This document shows positions 33,548 to 44,917 of a stretch of 64,000 bases of DNA, piece after piece. The stretch comes from Ypsolopha sequella. Its lineage: Eukaryota; Arthropoda; Insecta; Lepidoptera; Ypsolophidae. A program made the translations under genes and the position numbers. Position 1 is the stretch's first letter; the number at the start of each line of letters is the position of its first letter. Under the pieces are notes generated by a model. It ran no database searches. It saw only the letters and a list, made by a program, of their open reading frames with translations, and was not told where the DNA came from. The stretch spans positions 8,804,001-8,868,000 of the forward strand of contig OW203991.1 of the NCBI GenBank assembly GCA_934047225.1. The letters run 5' to 3'.

Positions 33548-35997
33548 AAAAGTATTTCATTTCAGCCTCTATTACAAAAACTGTTCATAACGACGATTAG
33601 TACCTATGTCTGTTTTAGGTTTGCAAAATAATTTGATCCTATACAGGAGTAAAAATAATTATGTAGTCCCTTTTTATTCTGAGAGATTATTCTATGAAAC
33701 TAATAGATCACATAAATAAGTGAACTGCGGAAATAAAGGTTATATTCAGATAACTACTACTGGGGCCAAATTTAATAACTATCTATTAAGGATAATCGGC
33801 AAAGTTCAAAAGCAGACTTTCGCTTATCTGCAAAGTTATTTGATATTTATATATTATATCGTTTATCTGATAAGTTTATCTGTTTTTTTGTTAACTTAAA
33901 AAAAAAAGTTATTAAAATTATAATCAGAAGTATAGGACTATTAAATATAATAATAAACGAAAATTTTAAATATTAAATTTACATAAGGACACATTATAAT
34001 TGGACCCTATACAGGAGTTAAAATATTTATGCTGCCGCTCCTGAGAGATTTATTCTGTTTAATCAAAAGATCATATACAAAACAGTAAACTAAGAAAACG
34101 TTAGTAAAATTCGGATAAATAATACTGGTACTTAATTGTATTACTATGAATTTCAGGTGATTATATCGACGAGGTAAAAAAAGGAAAGGTACGTTTATCA
34201 GCAAAACGAAAAAAAATATGTAAAAAAGGGTTGTAAACTTAACAAGTTAGTATAAATATGTATTGTATATTGTAAATAGATAGGGTTTTAAAAAAAAACT
34301 CCAAAGTTGTGAGCCTTTCGTCATACTGTAGCATAGCAAATTTTGTAAGTTGCGGTTATCACAAAGTTTTTCGCGTCGTTGTTTTGCTTGATGGTAAATT
34401 GCGGTTTACCCTCTTTTCTAGACATGAAGTCACTCGCTTGTCTGCTGCGATTTCCGAGGTTTTTTCTCGGTCATTTGTCGGCCGGGTCTTTTGCTGTCAA
34501 CTCGTGTTGAGTGTATCTTCATTTTTTTATATATAATGGCGGATGTGCCAACAGGAGTTGTGTCTTAAATAAAATAGGTGGGTTTCGTGTTAAATTTGGT
34601 TAATTATTCTTGTGTGGAATAGTTCTATAATATTGTTTTGTATTTCAGGAAAATATTTACATTCTTCGGATGGTTTAAAAAGGAATTTTTTTCGCCGGGT
34701 TGGTGGGAGTTCTGACTATTGTCAGATCATGGTATGTATTGCTTTCTTTGTATTTTGAGTCACCGGAATTTTGTTCTCATCGTTCTGTGTAGTAAAGGTT
34801 TTAATATGTTGTTTTTTCTGCTAATTCCAGGGTTTTCAAGTTCAAGTTTGAAGTTTCAAGTTTTCAAGTTCAAGTTTTTGCTGTATTGCCTCGTTGGTGA
34901 TTTTATCCAGCTGGCAGGGAAATGACCGCCGCGTGGTGTACGCAGTCAAGCAGTTCCTTTGTCTGCGTGGACGGGGATCGTTGACCTTGAAAGGGGGCAG
35001 CGGTCGGCGTGCCATTTCCTGTTGAGAATATTGGAGAATTTCAAGTATGTGTTGGAATTTTTATTTTTAACCTCACACAATAAGGGTACCTAGGACGGTT
35101 TGTTTCAGGACACTTAGTTATGTGTCTTATTATTAACCAAGTGTAAATTCTTCTTCCTGTTTCACTGAATAACCCAAACTGTAAAATTTAATGTTCCGTA
35201 ATATTTTTTCCTGGTAGAACTGAATGGTGTACCAGACGATTTAGTTTAAAGAGTATGATCGACAAATAGGTATTATGTTGTTGGATCCACGGCTCCCCTG
35301 AGCTAGATTTTATTTTGGAAATTATTTCCCTTGTTTGTTTACAAGTTTTGTTACTCTTAAAGTTTTTTTTTATGTAATTTCACAAGATTCCATGAAATCT
35401 AGTTACCTGTGGTTAAGGCGGTAACTAACCCATCTAGTTATTTACTCAAATGTTTTATTTATGTCTTGGCAATACTAATTCCAATGTAATATTACTACCT
35501 GATGTTAAGGCGGTACCTGACACAACTATTTAAAGGTACTTAAGGTTTTAGTAATGTCTTGGCAGAATATATGCCAAATGAAGGTCTTGGCCAAAAGTTT
35601 GTAACTAAGTAAAATTTTCGGTAACACCTTTGTCTTGTGAAATTAGACTTTTGTTTTGATAAAATTAAATACACTTAATTGTAATGTACCTCGAAGTTTT
35701 CTTCAGAACCTTTTACCAACTATTAGGTTACAATTAGGTCACTTTTAATTTTATTTTGTTCAGCGGCATGACCGGTGGAAAGACCAGGTACCCGCCGGTC
35801 GTGCTTTCTGACACTAACGATCAAGTTTTTGATGGAACACCTAAACATTTTTAACGCTCATCACATTAAATTACAGGCGTATATCAAAAGAAAACAGAAC
35901 ACTCAGCAGTCAACCAAAGCACTGTAAGGCCGATGTTGAAACCTTAAGGTCAAAATTATACAGGTAAATATTTATTAGGAGAATACACAGATAAAAT

Positions 35998-36410
35998 CGC
36001 GCCACCCATGGCTTTGAAAAGTATACCGGTCTAAAGGTAGATCAAAGTGGTCCTTTGTCGATCCTGTGGATGGTTTTCTGGCAGCTAGTCCGGATGGACT
36101 CATAGGAAATGAAGGACTTGTAGAAATAAAATGCCCATTTGTAGCCTCGGAAATGAGTCCTGCAGATGCAATTCAAATGGGATTGATCACATTTTGTAAG
36201 GTGACGACTCAAGGCATATAACTGAAAACAGAGCATAACTATTATTATCAGGTCCAAGGTCATCTTCATGTGTCACAATGGGCTTATTGCTATTTTATTG
36301 TTTGGAGTTCACTTGGGTTGCTTTACCAAAAAATCAAAAGAAATGATACATTTTATCAAGAAAAAATGCAAACACCTCTAAGAAACTTTAACATGCACTG
36401 GAGTATCTAG
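35998..36410 (+). pseudogene. Decayed YqaJ-type (lambda exonuclease-like) nuclease domain
   Basis: The plus-strand frame reads THGFEKYTGLKVDQSG, shifts by one base, then GFLAASPDGLIGNEGLVEIK with CP after it, the acidic/ExK active-site block of YqaJ recombinases. An in-frame TAA follows (36219-36221). After it comes YYYQVQGHLHVSQWAYCYFI with VW, the conserved Q-containing strand, ending at TAG 36408. YqaJ proteins are 5'-3' exonucleases of the PD-(D/E)XK fold; in insects they occur in repeated, transposon-like genes. The frameshift and the stop mark a pseudogene. Only the domain core of about 135 codons is visible. Whether it once belonged with the THAP exon (opposite strand, 5.6 kb away) cannot be decided. 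Confidence 0.75.
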
Positions 36411-36902
36411 AAATATGCCTGCAAGAGAATGTGTTATTATTAGGTAATTTAAAATAGAAATTATTAAAAAATCATCATAACATCACATTTTTCATTTATA
36501 ATGTTATCCTCGTAAATTATTATCGGCACTTGTTAGAATTTACAAAAAATGGTTACTAAAAATACTGATATACCATAATTACGTTTCCTTAACTAAATAT
36601 CCGGCCGGTTCCGCATAAAAAATGTCAAGGGATTACATAAAATAGTAAAAAAAAAAAATATTCAACATTTCGATGTTATAATGTGCAATAACATCTGGAT
36701 AATAAATAATTTTTATTCTATTTGTCTTTGAGCGAATCTAGCTTTTTAGAGTATTTTTGAAAATTATTCTAACGAAATCTACGTAGATTACAACGTAATT
36801 AATAAACTGAAAAATTACAACATCAATCAGCTCATTGTTACCTATTACACTTATTGATAAAATAATATGTTATTAACTCTATGATGTCTTGATGATTGTT
36901 AA

Positions 36903-37045
36903 ATAAAAAAAAAAAAACAGCCAAGTGCGAGTCAGGGTTTCGTATAATGGATGATAAATTTAATTTTGTCATTTTTTTCGGAAATTTCTCAACCGCTTTA
37001 TTTTTCATGTAATCTTTACGTAAACACATATTACCATGATTTTTT
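36903..37045 (-). repeat. Insect interspersed repeat, reverse copy of the 12057 family
   Basis: ACAGCCAAGTGCGAGTCAGG, then TTTCGTATAATGGATGATAA and TCTCAACCGCTTTATTTTTC match the complement of 12650-12785. Confidence 0.6.
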
Positions 37046-37551
37046 CCATAAATGTTTTTCAATTTATTTCACTTTTCCTTCAGTCAAAACATATTTTGGG
37101 AAGCACATAATTAAGTTTACGGCCTGTATAATTATCTAGAGAAGAAGAGCACAAAATAAAGCGTAAAAATTGTTCGTTAGACGAGTATTACCACCAGTTT
37201 CCGTTTCCAAAACCAATTGAATTTCACAGTAAATATCCATTTAGTTACTCATATAACACAGTAATCGTCCAAAATATTGTGTTCGTTAGATAAACAGGAA
37301 CAGGAGATCATTCATTTTTTATTTTGCATGTTGTTTCTTTTGAATTAAATAACTAAAGGCACTAAAAACGAAAGTACGAAAGGATGTCCTGATCTGGATC
37401 TAATAGTAAGCTGTGAGTACAAAATGAACAAATGCGGAGCAGGGAGTGGGGCGCGGGGGGAGGGCGCACTCGTGCCGGCCGCGAATGACCGAAACAGCTA
37501 CAACAATTGTGAGAATCGAAATCTCGCGCGCGTAAGTTTTACCGTCTAGCC

Positions 37552-37925
37552 TTAAGAGCGGGTTCGCAAGCGGTTTCACAGCCGGATTGTGAAATACACG
37601 CTTTTTTCTAATTAATCGAAACAGAACACATCAATTCAAAATTCACTCAATAGTTGTTCAAACCTTAGTACCTATGTATTGTGCATTCTGTATTCGCAAA
37701 GTTTCCATTGATGTCTGTAAACTAGAATAAAAAAAAAAATCAATTTAAATATTTTGAAATTCTAATTTACGGAAACCAATGGAAACTTTGCGATAGCAAC
37801 ATACACAATACATAGGTAATAAGGTTTTGTTTAATAACTATTGAGTGAATTTTGAATTTAAGTGTTCTCTTTCGATTAATTAGAAAAAGGCCGGTATTTC
37901 ACAATGGTTGAGATACCGCTCTTAA
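37552..37925. mobile_element. TTAA-bounded foldback MITE, complete copy (374 bp)
   Basis: It starts TTAAGAGCGG and ends CCGCTCTTAA. Arms of about 150 bp pair through AACACATCAATTCAAAATTC and CAAAGTTTCCATTG. The shorter relative is at 9341-9693. Confidence 0.75.
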
Positions 37926-38391
37926 TAACAGAAGTCATATTATATATCAGAAGTGCCATTTTCAAAAATTAAGTAACAGAATATTGAGGGATTATATACA
38001 GATTATAGAGTAAGCATGTATTTATTCCGATCTAAGGCTGACATAGCTAACACAGTTATAAAATAAAGTTAAACAAGAGTTTAATATCAGGTACGAACTA
38101 CCAATACAGAAACCAAGTTTAAGTAAGTAGTTAAAGCAAAAGGGAGATAGTTTGGTATAGTTTATCAACTGCCAACAACTTTGAAAAGCTGGCAACCAAG
38201 TGACACTGAAAAATTACTTCTATTTCTAATTAACAGAGACCGAAATCGTTTATCATGTAGTTTGAAAAGTTTTTGTTAAAACTAGATACAACATTAATTA
38301 ATAGCTTTTAGTATTCTTAATATCTTGTCTTTGATTTCTATGACAAAAGTGTTGGGTAGTACTTAAATAATATATATATTATATATCGTTT

Positions 38392-38720
38392 CGATATGAA
38401 TCCCCGAGGGAGTATCAGAGGTGTTCCGAGTGTGGACCATGAAATATATGCAAGTCACAATCCACACTCAGTACACCCGCGTTTCAACGATGATTATTAC
38501 GTCTCAACGTGATGAGTGGTGAACCCTATCGCCGTTCTTCAGGCACAAATACCACGCTTTTTAGGGCATGTTTTCCTTCACCGTTCAACAAGTGGTAGTA
38601 AGACAAATACTATGTACATACTCGTAGATTCCATAAAACTCATTGGTGCATGCCCGAAGGTGGATCGAACGTGCATCTCAAGATTGAGAGGCCAGCGGTC
38701 TACCCCTGAGCTACCGCTGC
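38392..38720 (-). mobile_element. tRNA-derived SINE, complete or nearly so
   Basis: Minus-strand head GCAGCGGTAGCTCAGGGGTA is tRNA-like. The A box TAGCTCAGGGG lies at 38703-38713 and the B box GTTCGATCC at 38662-38670, as needed for RNA polymerase III. The body carries CACGTTGAGACGTAATAATC and CACTCGGAACACCTCTGATA, ending in an AT repeat near 38392. Head-less fragments occur at 13541, 41560, 54757 and 63570, so this is a dispersed family. Confidence 0.8.
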
Positions 38721-38842
38721 TTTTTATAAAAATACTTAATACTTAAATATTAATTAAGGTACTGAAAAGTTTTCTGTTTTAACCGCAAGGAATAAAATTT
38801 GTGGTGCTACTCCGTTGTCTGTCAGTAGATGAACAATATATG

Positions 38843-39112
38843 TATACAACGTGTAACAGAAAGGTGTAACCATATTTGAAGAGCTTATTCAGTCAATGGT
38901 ATAGAACAACTTTTACTATGGAGCCAACCCTGAAATCCCAAAAAAAAATCTAACCTTCCATACATTTTGGTCGAGCAGCATTGCATTTTTCTAAGAAACA
39001 GTTTATTTTTTTTTTCTAGATACAGGGTTTGTTCCATAGTAAAAGTTGTTCTATATCATTGACTGAACAAGCTCTTCAAATATGGTTACACATTTCTGTT
39101 ACACCCTGTATA
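38843..39112. mobile_element. MITE with TACAGGGTG-type ends
   Basis: TATACAACGTGTAACAG and CTGTTACACCCTGTATA are inverted with two mismatches, and the arms extend about 80 bp. The TACAGGGTG start and TA flanks recall Tc1/mariner derivatives. Confidence 0.65.
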
Positions 39113-39360
39113 AGGTATTTCAATTTAAATTGAAAGTAATTTAGGAGGTGATTCAGTATCGTTAATACATCACATTCCACTGCAAAGTACTTTTTTTTTG
39201 CGCGAACTTTTTTTTCACTTGTCCATACAAACTGAGTCAGCTGATCAGACCACTTTGTACTGAGAAGTGAAAAAAAAGTCCTTTGCAGTGGAATGTGATG
39301 TATTAACGATACTGAATCACCTCCTAAATTACTTTCCATTTAAAGTGAAAGACCTTATAT
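39109..39360. mobile_element. Foldback MITE abutting the previous one
   Basis: TATAAGGTATTTCAATTTAA on the left mirrors the end at 39360. Inner arms share GGTGATTCAGTATCGTTAAT and CACATTCCACTGCAAAG. The centre CAGTCAGCTGATC-like core resembles that of 55259-55453. Confidence 0.65.
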
Positions 39361-39464
39361 AATGTACATGAACAATATAAATAATGTCGTGACCATATAA
39401 CAGAATTGACCATTTCATGATATGATCGGCAATATCATGAAATCTGTCAAAACTAATGGGGTCA

Positions 39465-39540
39465 CCTCGCTCCGCTCGGAGTCGCCCCACTCCGCTCCAT
39501 GTCACCCCGCTCCACTGCGCTGCGCTTCGCTCGGCTCCTG
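39465..39540. repeat. Low-complexity CGCTCC-rich patch
   Basis: Repeated TCGCTCCGCTC, CACTCCGCTCC and CGCTGCGCTTCGCTCGGCTC, sharply more GC-rich than the flanks. Confidence 0.6.
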
Positions 39541-40586
39541 AATTTATGATCACCAGCAACCTAACACGGTGCTCCTTGCGTCGCTCGCCGTTGCACCTAT
39601 TTTTGACATTTTGTTGAAAGATTACAGTAATTTTTTTATTTCATACTTTATGATATAGCAAATTTTACAAAATAGACACGACATGTAATATACGGCTTTT
39701 TAATGGGTTTTTATAAACTAACCTAACTTAGTGAAATTATAATTACACGGCTTTGAAAATTTACCTGCGACATGTAGGTACATATACATATATGAAGGCT
39801 AAAAAAAGGCCTTGGCTGATGGGAAAGTATTCTAAATATTGATAATACAATTTAAAAAGTACTTGCGTCGACGCAAAATACGACAGAAACTGAATTCAAT
39901 CGCAGAATGAATCTTTGCAATCGTAAAATGGGGCCTCAATTTGAGCAATTTATAGGTTAAATTAGGGAACTAAATACTTATGTTAATTAATTACGTATGT
40001 GTCAGACTTATCACTTTTGTGCTTACGTATTATTAATAATTGTTTAAATATTGTTAATAAATATATTATATTTTGCTTTTATAAGCTTTATTTGGTTCTT
40101 TTGTTTATTAGTATTAAAACAATAACAAAAAATATCACTCGATATATTTCGGCCCTCGGTATGGGGCCGTCATTTCTGCGCTTAAATATTGTTAGGTATA
40201 TATTATTGAATTGCAATACTATGACATTCTCTTTATTTGAAAAAATCAGAATAAACTTATTATGAGGAAATTCATTATTAATCAACGAATCGCACCCTCC
40301 AGCGAATAAACGGATAATGTGCTATTATCGTATTTTTCATTATTCCAGAGACGGCTTCTCCAAGGTCATCTTTAATTTTTTTCAAGATTTTTATTTGCGA
40401 TATTCAGAAAGTAATTTGAAATAATGGATTTACTCGCTGAAAATTATTATCAGAGAAAAATTTGGTCACTTATTGATCGACAATATCTTTCTTTTTTATT
40501 CAAAGGTGATTATGGTTTTATTCGTGTAAAACACTTCCTCGCCTATATCGGTAACATCACTTAATCGCTTATGATGCAGTGATCAC

Positions 40587-41063
40587 TTAAGGGCCTTACT
40601 ATTGCCAAATGGGTACTTTCTAAAGCCTACTCCTCATTTATGGCCAAGCCAAAAATAATGAAAAAATGTATTATGAATAATCAACTCTTAGACAACATTT
40701 GCAACATTTTTCTTTTTCATACCACCAAAACTTCTAAATGTTTTTTTTTTTTTTTACTGAATGGTGTTTTTTGACCTCAAATTCCCTACTGCTTCTGAGT
40801 GGCTTGGCCGATTGAATTCATTTATGCTTTGATAAATAGATAAACTTTATAGCTATAAACATAACATAAGATTATTCAATCGAGTAATCACGTCCAAGTG
40901 AAAAGTGTAATTTTCTCCTATTTCGCCCTATCAAGGACGCAGCGAGCGTCGTAACAGCCACTATGCATTGCGCGCTGATATGAACGTTGTTTTAATGTCG
41001 TTTCCGTTGATATTTGTAGTGACAAATATCGAGCTGCTAATTTGGCGATGGTAATCGGCTTAA
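40587..41063 (+). mobile_element. TTAA-bounded element of 480 bp, copy 1
   Basis: It begins TTAAGGGCCTTACTATTGCC and ends GGCGATGGTAATCGGCTTAA, imperfect inverted ends. The reverse-complement copy is 61921-62400, with high similarity throughout. No coding frame. Confidence 0.75.
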
Positions 41064-41559
41064 TCGCTTATGAATCTTATGATACCTCTGATACCATTAT
41101 CGTTCATAATTTTTATTGAAAGACTAAACTAATGTGATCATAATACTTTATTACGGTAAAGTTTTCATTCGGCTTTTACAGTGTAAAAAACAATAAATGT
41201 AGTTAGCAAAACAAAAGAGAAACTCCACTTTGGTTATATACATTTTGTTCAATAATTGCTTGCCTAATAAGTTAAAATTTATTTTGTTCTTAAAAGTTGA
41301 TTACAAAAAACATTAGTTTTGGATTGATATCTTAACCATTTTTCTATTTGTATTAATTGTTTTTTAAATTATAAAGCTTTTTCAGATTTTTAGTTACGTT
41401 TTTGGAATTATTCGTCGGAGGGTGCGATATATATATATATATATATACATATAATATAGGTATACATATGTTGTTATATAGCTAACACCGTTGTGGTAGT
41501 ACAATACAGAAACAATACAAAAGAAACATGGTCGCAACATGAATACATATGGGCGTGTC

Positions 41560-41705
41560 AGAATAGCCAACAATCGTAAACCCTCTTTTCACCGACGATT
41601 TTTACGTCCCAATGTGATAGGAGTATCGCCGTACTTCGGTCTCAGATACACGGTTTTTAGAGCAAGTTTACCTCACAGTGTTTTCCTTCAAAACTCATTG
41701 GTTAG
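41560..41705 (-). mobile_element. Diverged SINE fragment
   Basis: ACGTCCCAATGTGATAGGAG, then CACGGTTTTTAGAGCAAG and ACAGTGTTTTCCTTCAAAAC follow the antisense of the 38392 SINE. The tRNA head is missing. Confidence 0.5.
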
Positions 41706-42247
41706 AAAAACAACTGCAATGTATAGGTAGAAGCTGTAGTATTCAGGTTTTATTCAAAAGGGATAGGAATAGGTAATTATGGCTCTCTGCAAGTTGGAAC
41801 CCAAGTCATTCAAGCTGTCAATCTGTCTTAGCGAATTTCATAACTTTTAAAACTCCTGACGGCGGAACCGATTCTACCTAAAAACCGTTTTATACGAGTA
41901 AGTGCGGGAAATTGAAGATAAACTTTGTTGAAGTTTCTTTTACCTTTTTTATTCTGTGGTTTCGGTTAAGAAAGATAGGTATTTTCGGTGTATTTTTTTG
42001 TACTTTCAAAACACTCTACAGGTAGTACAAAAAATATTTACTGAGCTTACTAAAACCTTTTTTTTTGAGTTTATTATTCTTTACCATTTTCCTAAAAAAA
42101 CATTTGAAATATAGTTATGGAGAAAATACTTATTTCTAGCTACTTTGTGTACTGTCAAGCAAAAAATACCAAAAAGCTTAAATTAAGAGAGGCTTATCCC
42201 AATTTTGTATCCTTTCTGTTGTGATATTTCGTGTTTAAATAGTACAT

Positions 42248-42361
42248 TACGATACGAGAGCGATGAAACGTTTTCTGACGAGTGTGAGTTTGCGGCACGA
42301 GCCGAAGGCGAGTGCTGCAATCACACGAGTCGAGAAAAAGTTTCTCGCACGAGTTTCGTAT
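42248..42361. repeat. CG-rich hairpin 1
   Basis: TACGATACGAGAGCG..GTGTGAGTTTGC pairs loosely with GCAATCACACGAG..CTCGCACGAGTTTCGTA. The stem is about 50 bp. Confidence 0.55.
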
Positions 42362-42363
42362 AA

Positions 42364-42450
42364 TTTTTTATAGCACAAGTGCGGAAAATGCCGACTTTAC
42401 GCACGCGCAGCGTGCGTAAAGTGGTCATTTTACGCACGGTGTGCTATAAA
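42364..42450. repeat. CG-rich hairpin 2
   Basis: TTTTATAGCACAAGTGCG and CGCACGGTGTGCTATAAAA form the base, and ACTTTACGCACGC with GCGTGCGTAAAGT form the tip around a GCA loop. Confidence 0.65.
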
Positions 42451-42699
42451 AATATTTATATCTTAGATACATTCTTTTTCCAGATTTTTTGCAGTTCAAA
42501 CCGCGATGCATTATACTTTGCTCTATCGAAAAATAAACTGAAACTTGGTAAATTTTTCATGTTTTTTTTCGTTTTATATAAAATTTACAGTGCCAAATCG
42601 TAGGAAAATTACAGGATATTAAGGAAAATGTAATTTAGTAAGTACTTCTGGCGATAGTTTTCTGAAAATTTCCCCATGAAAACGTTTTTTGAGTGAAAA

Positions 42700-42860
42700 A
42701 CATGTTTTATAAGAGAGCGCGATATTTCGGTTGTAATAACAGCCACGGCTCAGAGCGCGCTATTTTAAACTATAATAAAAGATCATAGAGTTCAGTTCTA
42801 CTTGATGCAAAATGAGGTGCTCAATGTCAGGGATAACGGGCCTTTAAGGGGCTGCACAAT
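42700..42860 (-). repeat. Interspersed repeat, inverted copy of 5335-5450
   Basis: Carries AGAGCGCGATATTTCGGTTG and TCATAGAGTTCAGTTCTAC, the complement of the copy at 5335. Confidence 0.6.
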
Positions 42861-43734
42861 GCTAAAATTCAGTCCTGCTCTAACGCTTTTGTTTTTTAAC
42901 TATCTATCCTGCTCTAATCCGAGGCCGCGGACGCACAACTTCAGTTATTTTGAAATTGCGGCTACATTAGGACATTAACTATAAATTATTTATGCAATAA
43001 AGATGTTTGTTTTTAGTAAGTATCTGCGTGTGTTGGTTTCGTTTCAATCGGTTTTGAAATATGGAAACTGAATCGCTTTTTTCGTGAAATTCGTACTTTT
43101 TTGAAAGTATTGTTATGAAAAGAAGATTGAAAGTATGTTTATTTATAAAGTGTAATTTATAATTGTCTTGAGTCAAAAAATACGCCATATTTTTTTAAAA
43201 TTTTTACCATCTTCAGTGACGTAACTGAATCCAATGCAAAAATTTTGTTTAGCATTGCGAGGGGGAGAATGCATTGGTATAATTGTTTGTATCTTTCTCT
43301 TGCATGTTTGTCTTCACAACATTTCAATATCTGCTAAATTACACAGAATATGTACAATTCTGTTCAATCTTAAATGAGTCTCTAAAGTTCGTCTATCTCT
43401 CTATATTTATCACCGTAGCTTCACTCTAATGCGATTATTAAGTTTGACGCGAACTGTACGGTGACCTGACAAGTGATTCTATAATAAGGAGTTGGTTATA
43501 ATTACGTGAAATATAATTATAATTGCATATTACATAAATCAATTTTAATCCTAGCCGTACGCAAAAAGATACTGCAAATCATGTTAAAGGCATAAAAATC
43601 GGTACAATTGATCTTAAGGCCAATTTTACCAGTAGCAATGATTTAACAAAAAAATAAAAAGAAATGAAATAAAAATTCCCAAAATTCAGATGTTCATTTT
43701 ATTACAAATCATTTATTATTAAGTGGTCCTATAA

Positions 43735-44153
43735 GGCCCACTTGCAGCATGATCGAGAAAAAATCCTAAACCCTCGGGTTAACTAACCCAAGGGAAGAAT
43801 TAACTAACCCGACTTTTCATTACTCCTATTGCACCATGATAATATCGAAGCGGGTTAGTAATCCCTAGCTAAGCGATTGTTTGACATTTGACATTTATTA
43901 AGAATGTTACCATAAAGTAATTAGTGAGGTATAGTATCTATATAATGTCATTCGAAACAACACAATTTACGTCAAACTGGTAACATTACTTCGCTAACCC
44001 GAGTTTAACTCGAGGTGAGAGTCGGACTAAATTCTTAGTTTAACCCTAGTTTAACCCGAGATTTTGATTGGTGCAAGAGAGCTTTTTCTTAACCCTCTAT
44101 TTTCTTATTTAACCCGAGTTAAAGTCTAGTTACGAACATGCTGCAAGTGGGCC
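43735..44153. mobile_element. Harbinger-like MITE, 419 bp
   Basis: GGCCCACTTGCAGCATG and CATGCTGCAAGTGGGCC are perfect 17-bp ends flanked by TAA (43732-43734, 44154-44156). A 3-bp TAA/TTA target duplication and GG start fit PIF/Harbinger. The interior carries many AACCCGAGTT-like motifs in both orientations near the two ends, like subterminal repeats. Confidence 0.8.
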
Positions 44154-44383
44154 TAAGACAGCTATAACATGAAAGTTTTACCTACATATCTCATAATATG
44201 TAGTTCACATGAAAAAATTATATTCTTTTATTATTTTTATCTGATACGAACGAAACAACTTTTATCCACTGAACATTGCTAAAAATTGTTCAAAGTACAT
44301 TCTATGAGCTTAAAAATTACCACTTACATGCTATGCGGGTCTTAGGCAAAAAAAGAAACGACTTTATTTGAAATTGTTCTAAA

Positions 44384-44917
44384 GCCGGCGCCAGACATGT
44401 GTCCACTTATTTGCACACTTCTTCGACGACTTTGTACACACATTTGGCGCACCTGCCACACATGCTTCGCAAACTCTTTTCTCCACAGTATGCTGGTAGA
44501 CAACAAAGGAGATGGACGACGATTTCGTGGACGCAGTGTGCTTATATTATTTATGTGCATGTAATTATTTTTTACATGTGCTACAAAATATATCGAAAAT
44601 ATATTTACATGGTTCCCCTTGCAGCAACTCAATAAATTCTAGGACGCATTCGTTACTCCAGTCCATTTTGAACGATCAAGCTCGTAGTGTCTTACACAAC
44701 CGTTCCGTACAACAGCGCTCGCGCAACTGGTCTTTGCAAATAGTGTGGCAGGCTACGCACTTATTTGAACACATTCCTTTGATGTGCGCTAAAAAACCGA
44801 TACCGCTCGGCAAAGTGCAAAGCTGTGTACAAACTTTGGAACACATAGACAAAGTCTCGTGCCACACAGTGTGTCCACTCGAGTGTTCAAATAAGTGGAC
44901 ACATGTCTGGCGCCGGC
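44384..44917. mobile_element. DNA element with perfect 30-bp GC-rich inverted ends (534 bp)
   Basis: Bases 44384-44413 (starting GCCGGCGCCAGACATGTGTC) are exactly inverted at 44888-44917. Inner motifs such as CACTTATTTG and AGTGTTCAAATAAGTG recur near both ends. The superfamily is not clear because no convincing target duplication is visible. The 188-codon frame on the plus strand has no resemblance to a transposase. Confidence 0.75.

Noticed and set aside
38660..38720. tRNA gene on the minus strand
   Set aside because: The B box is followed by SINE body rather than an acceptor stem, and the cloverleaf does not close; it is a SINE head.
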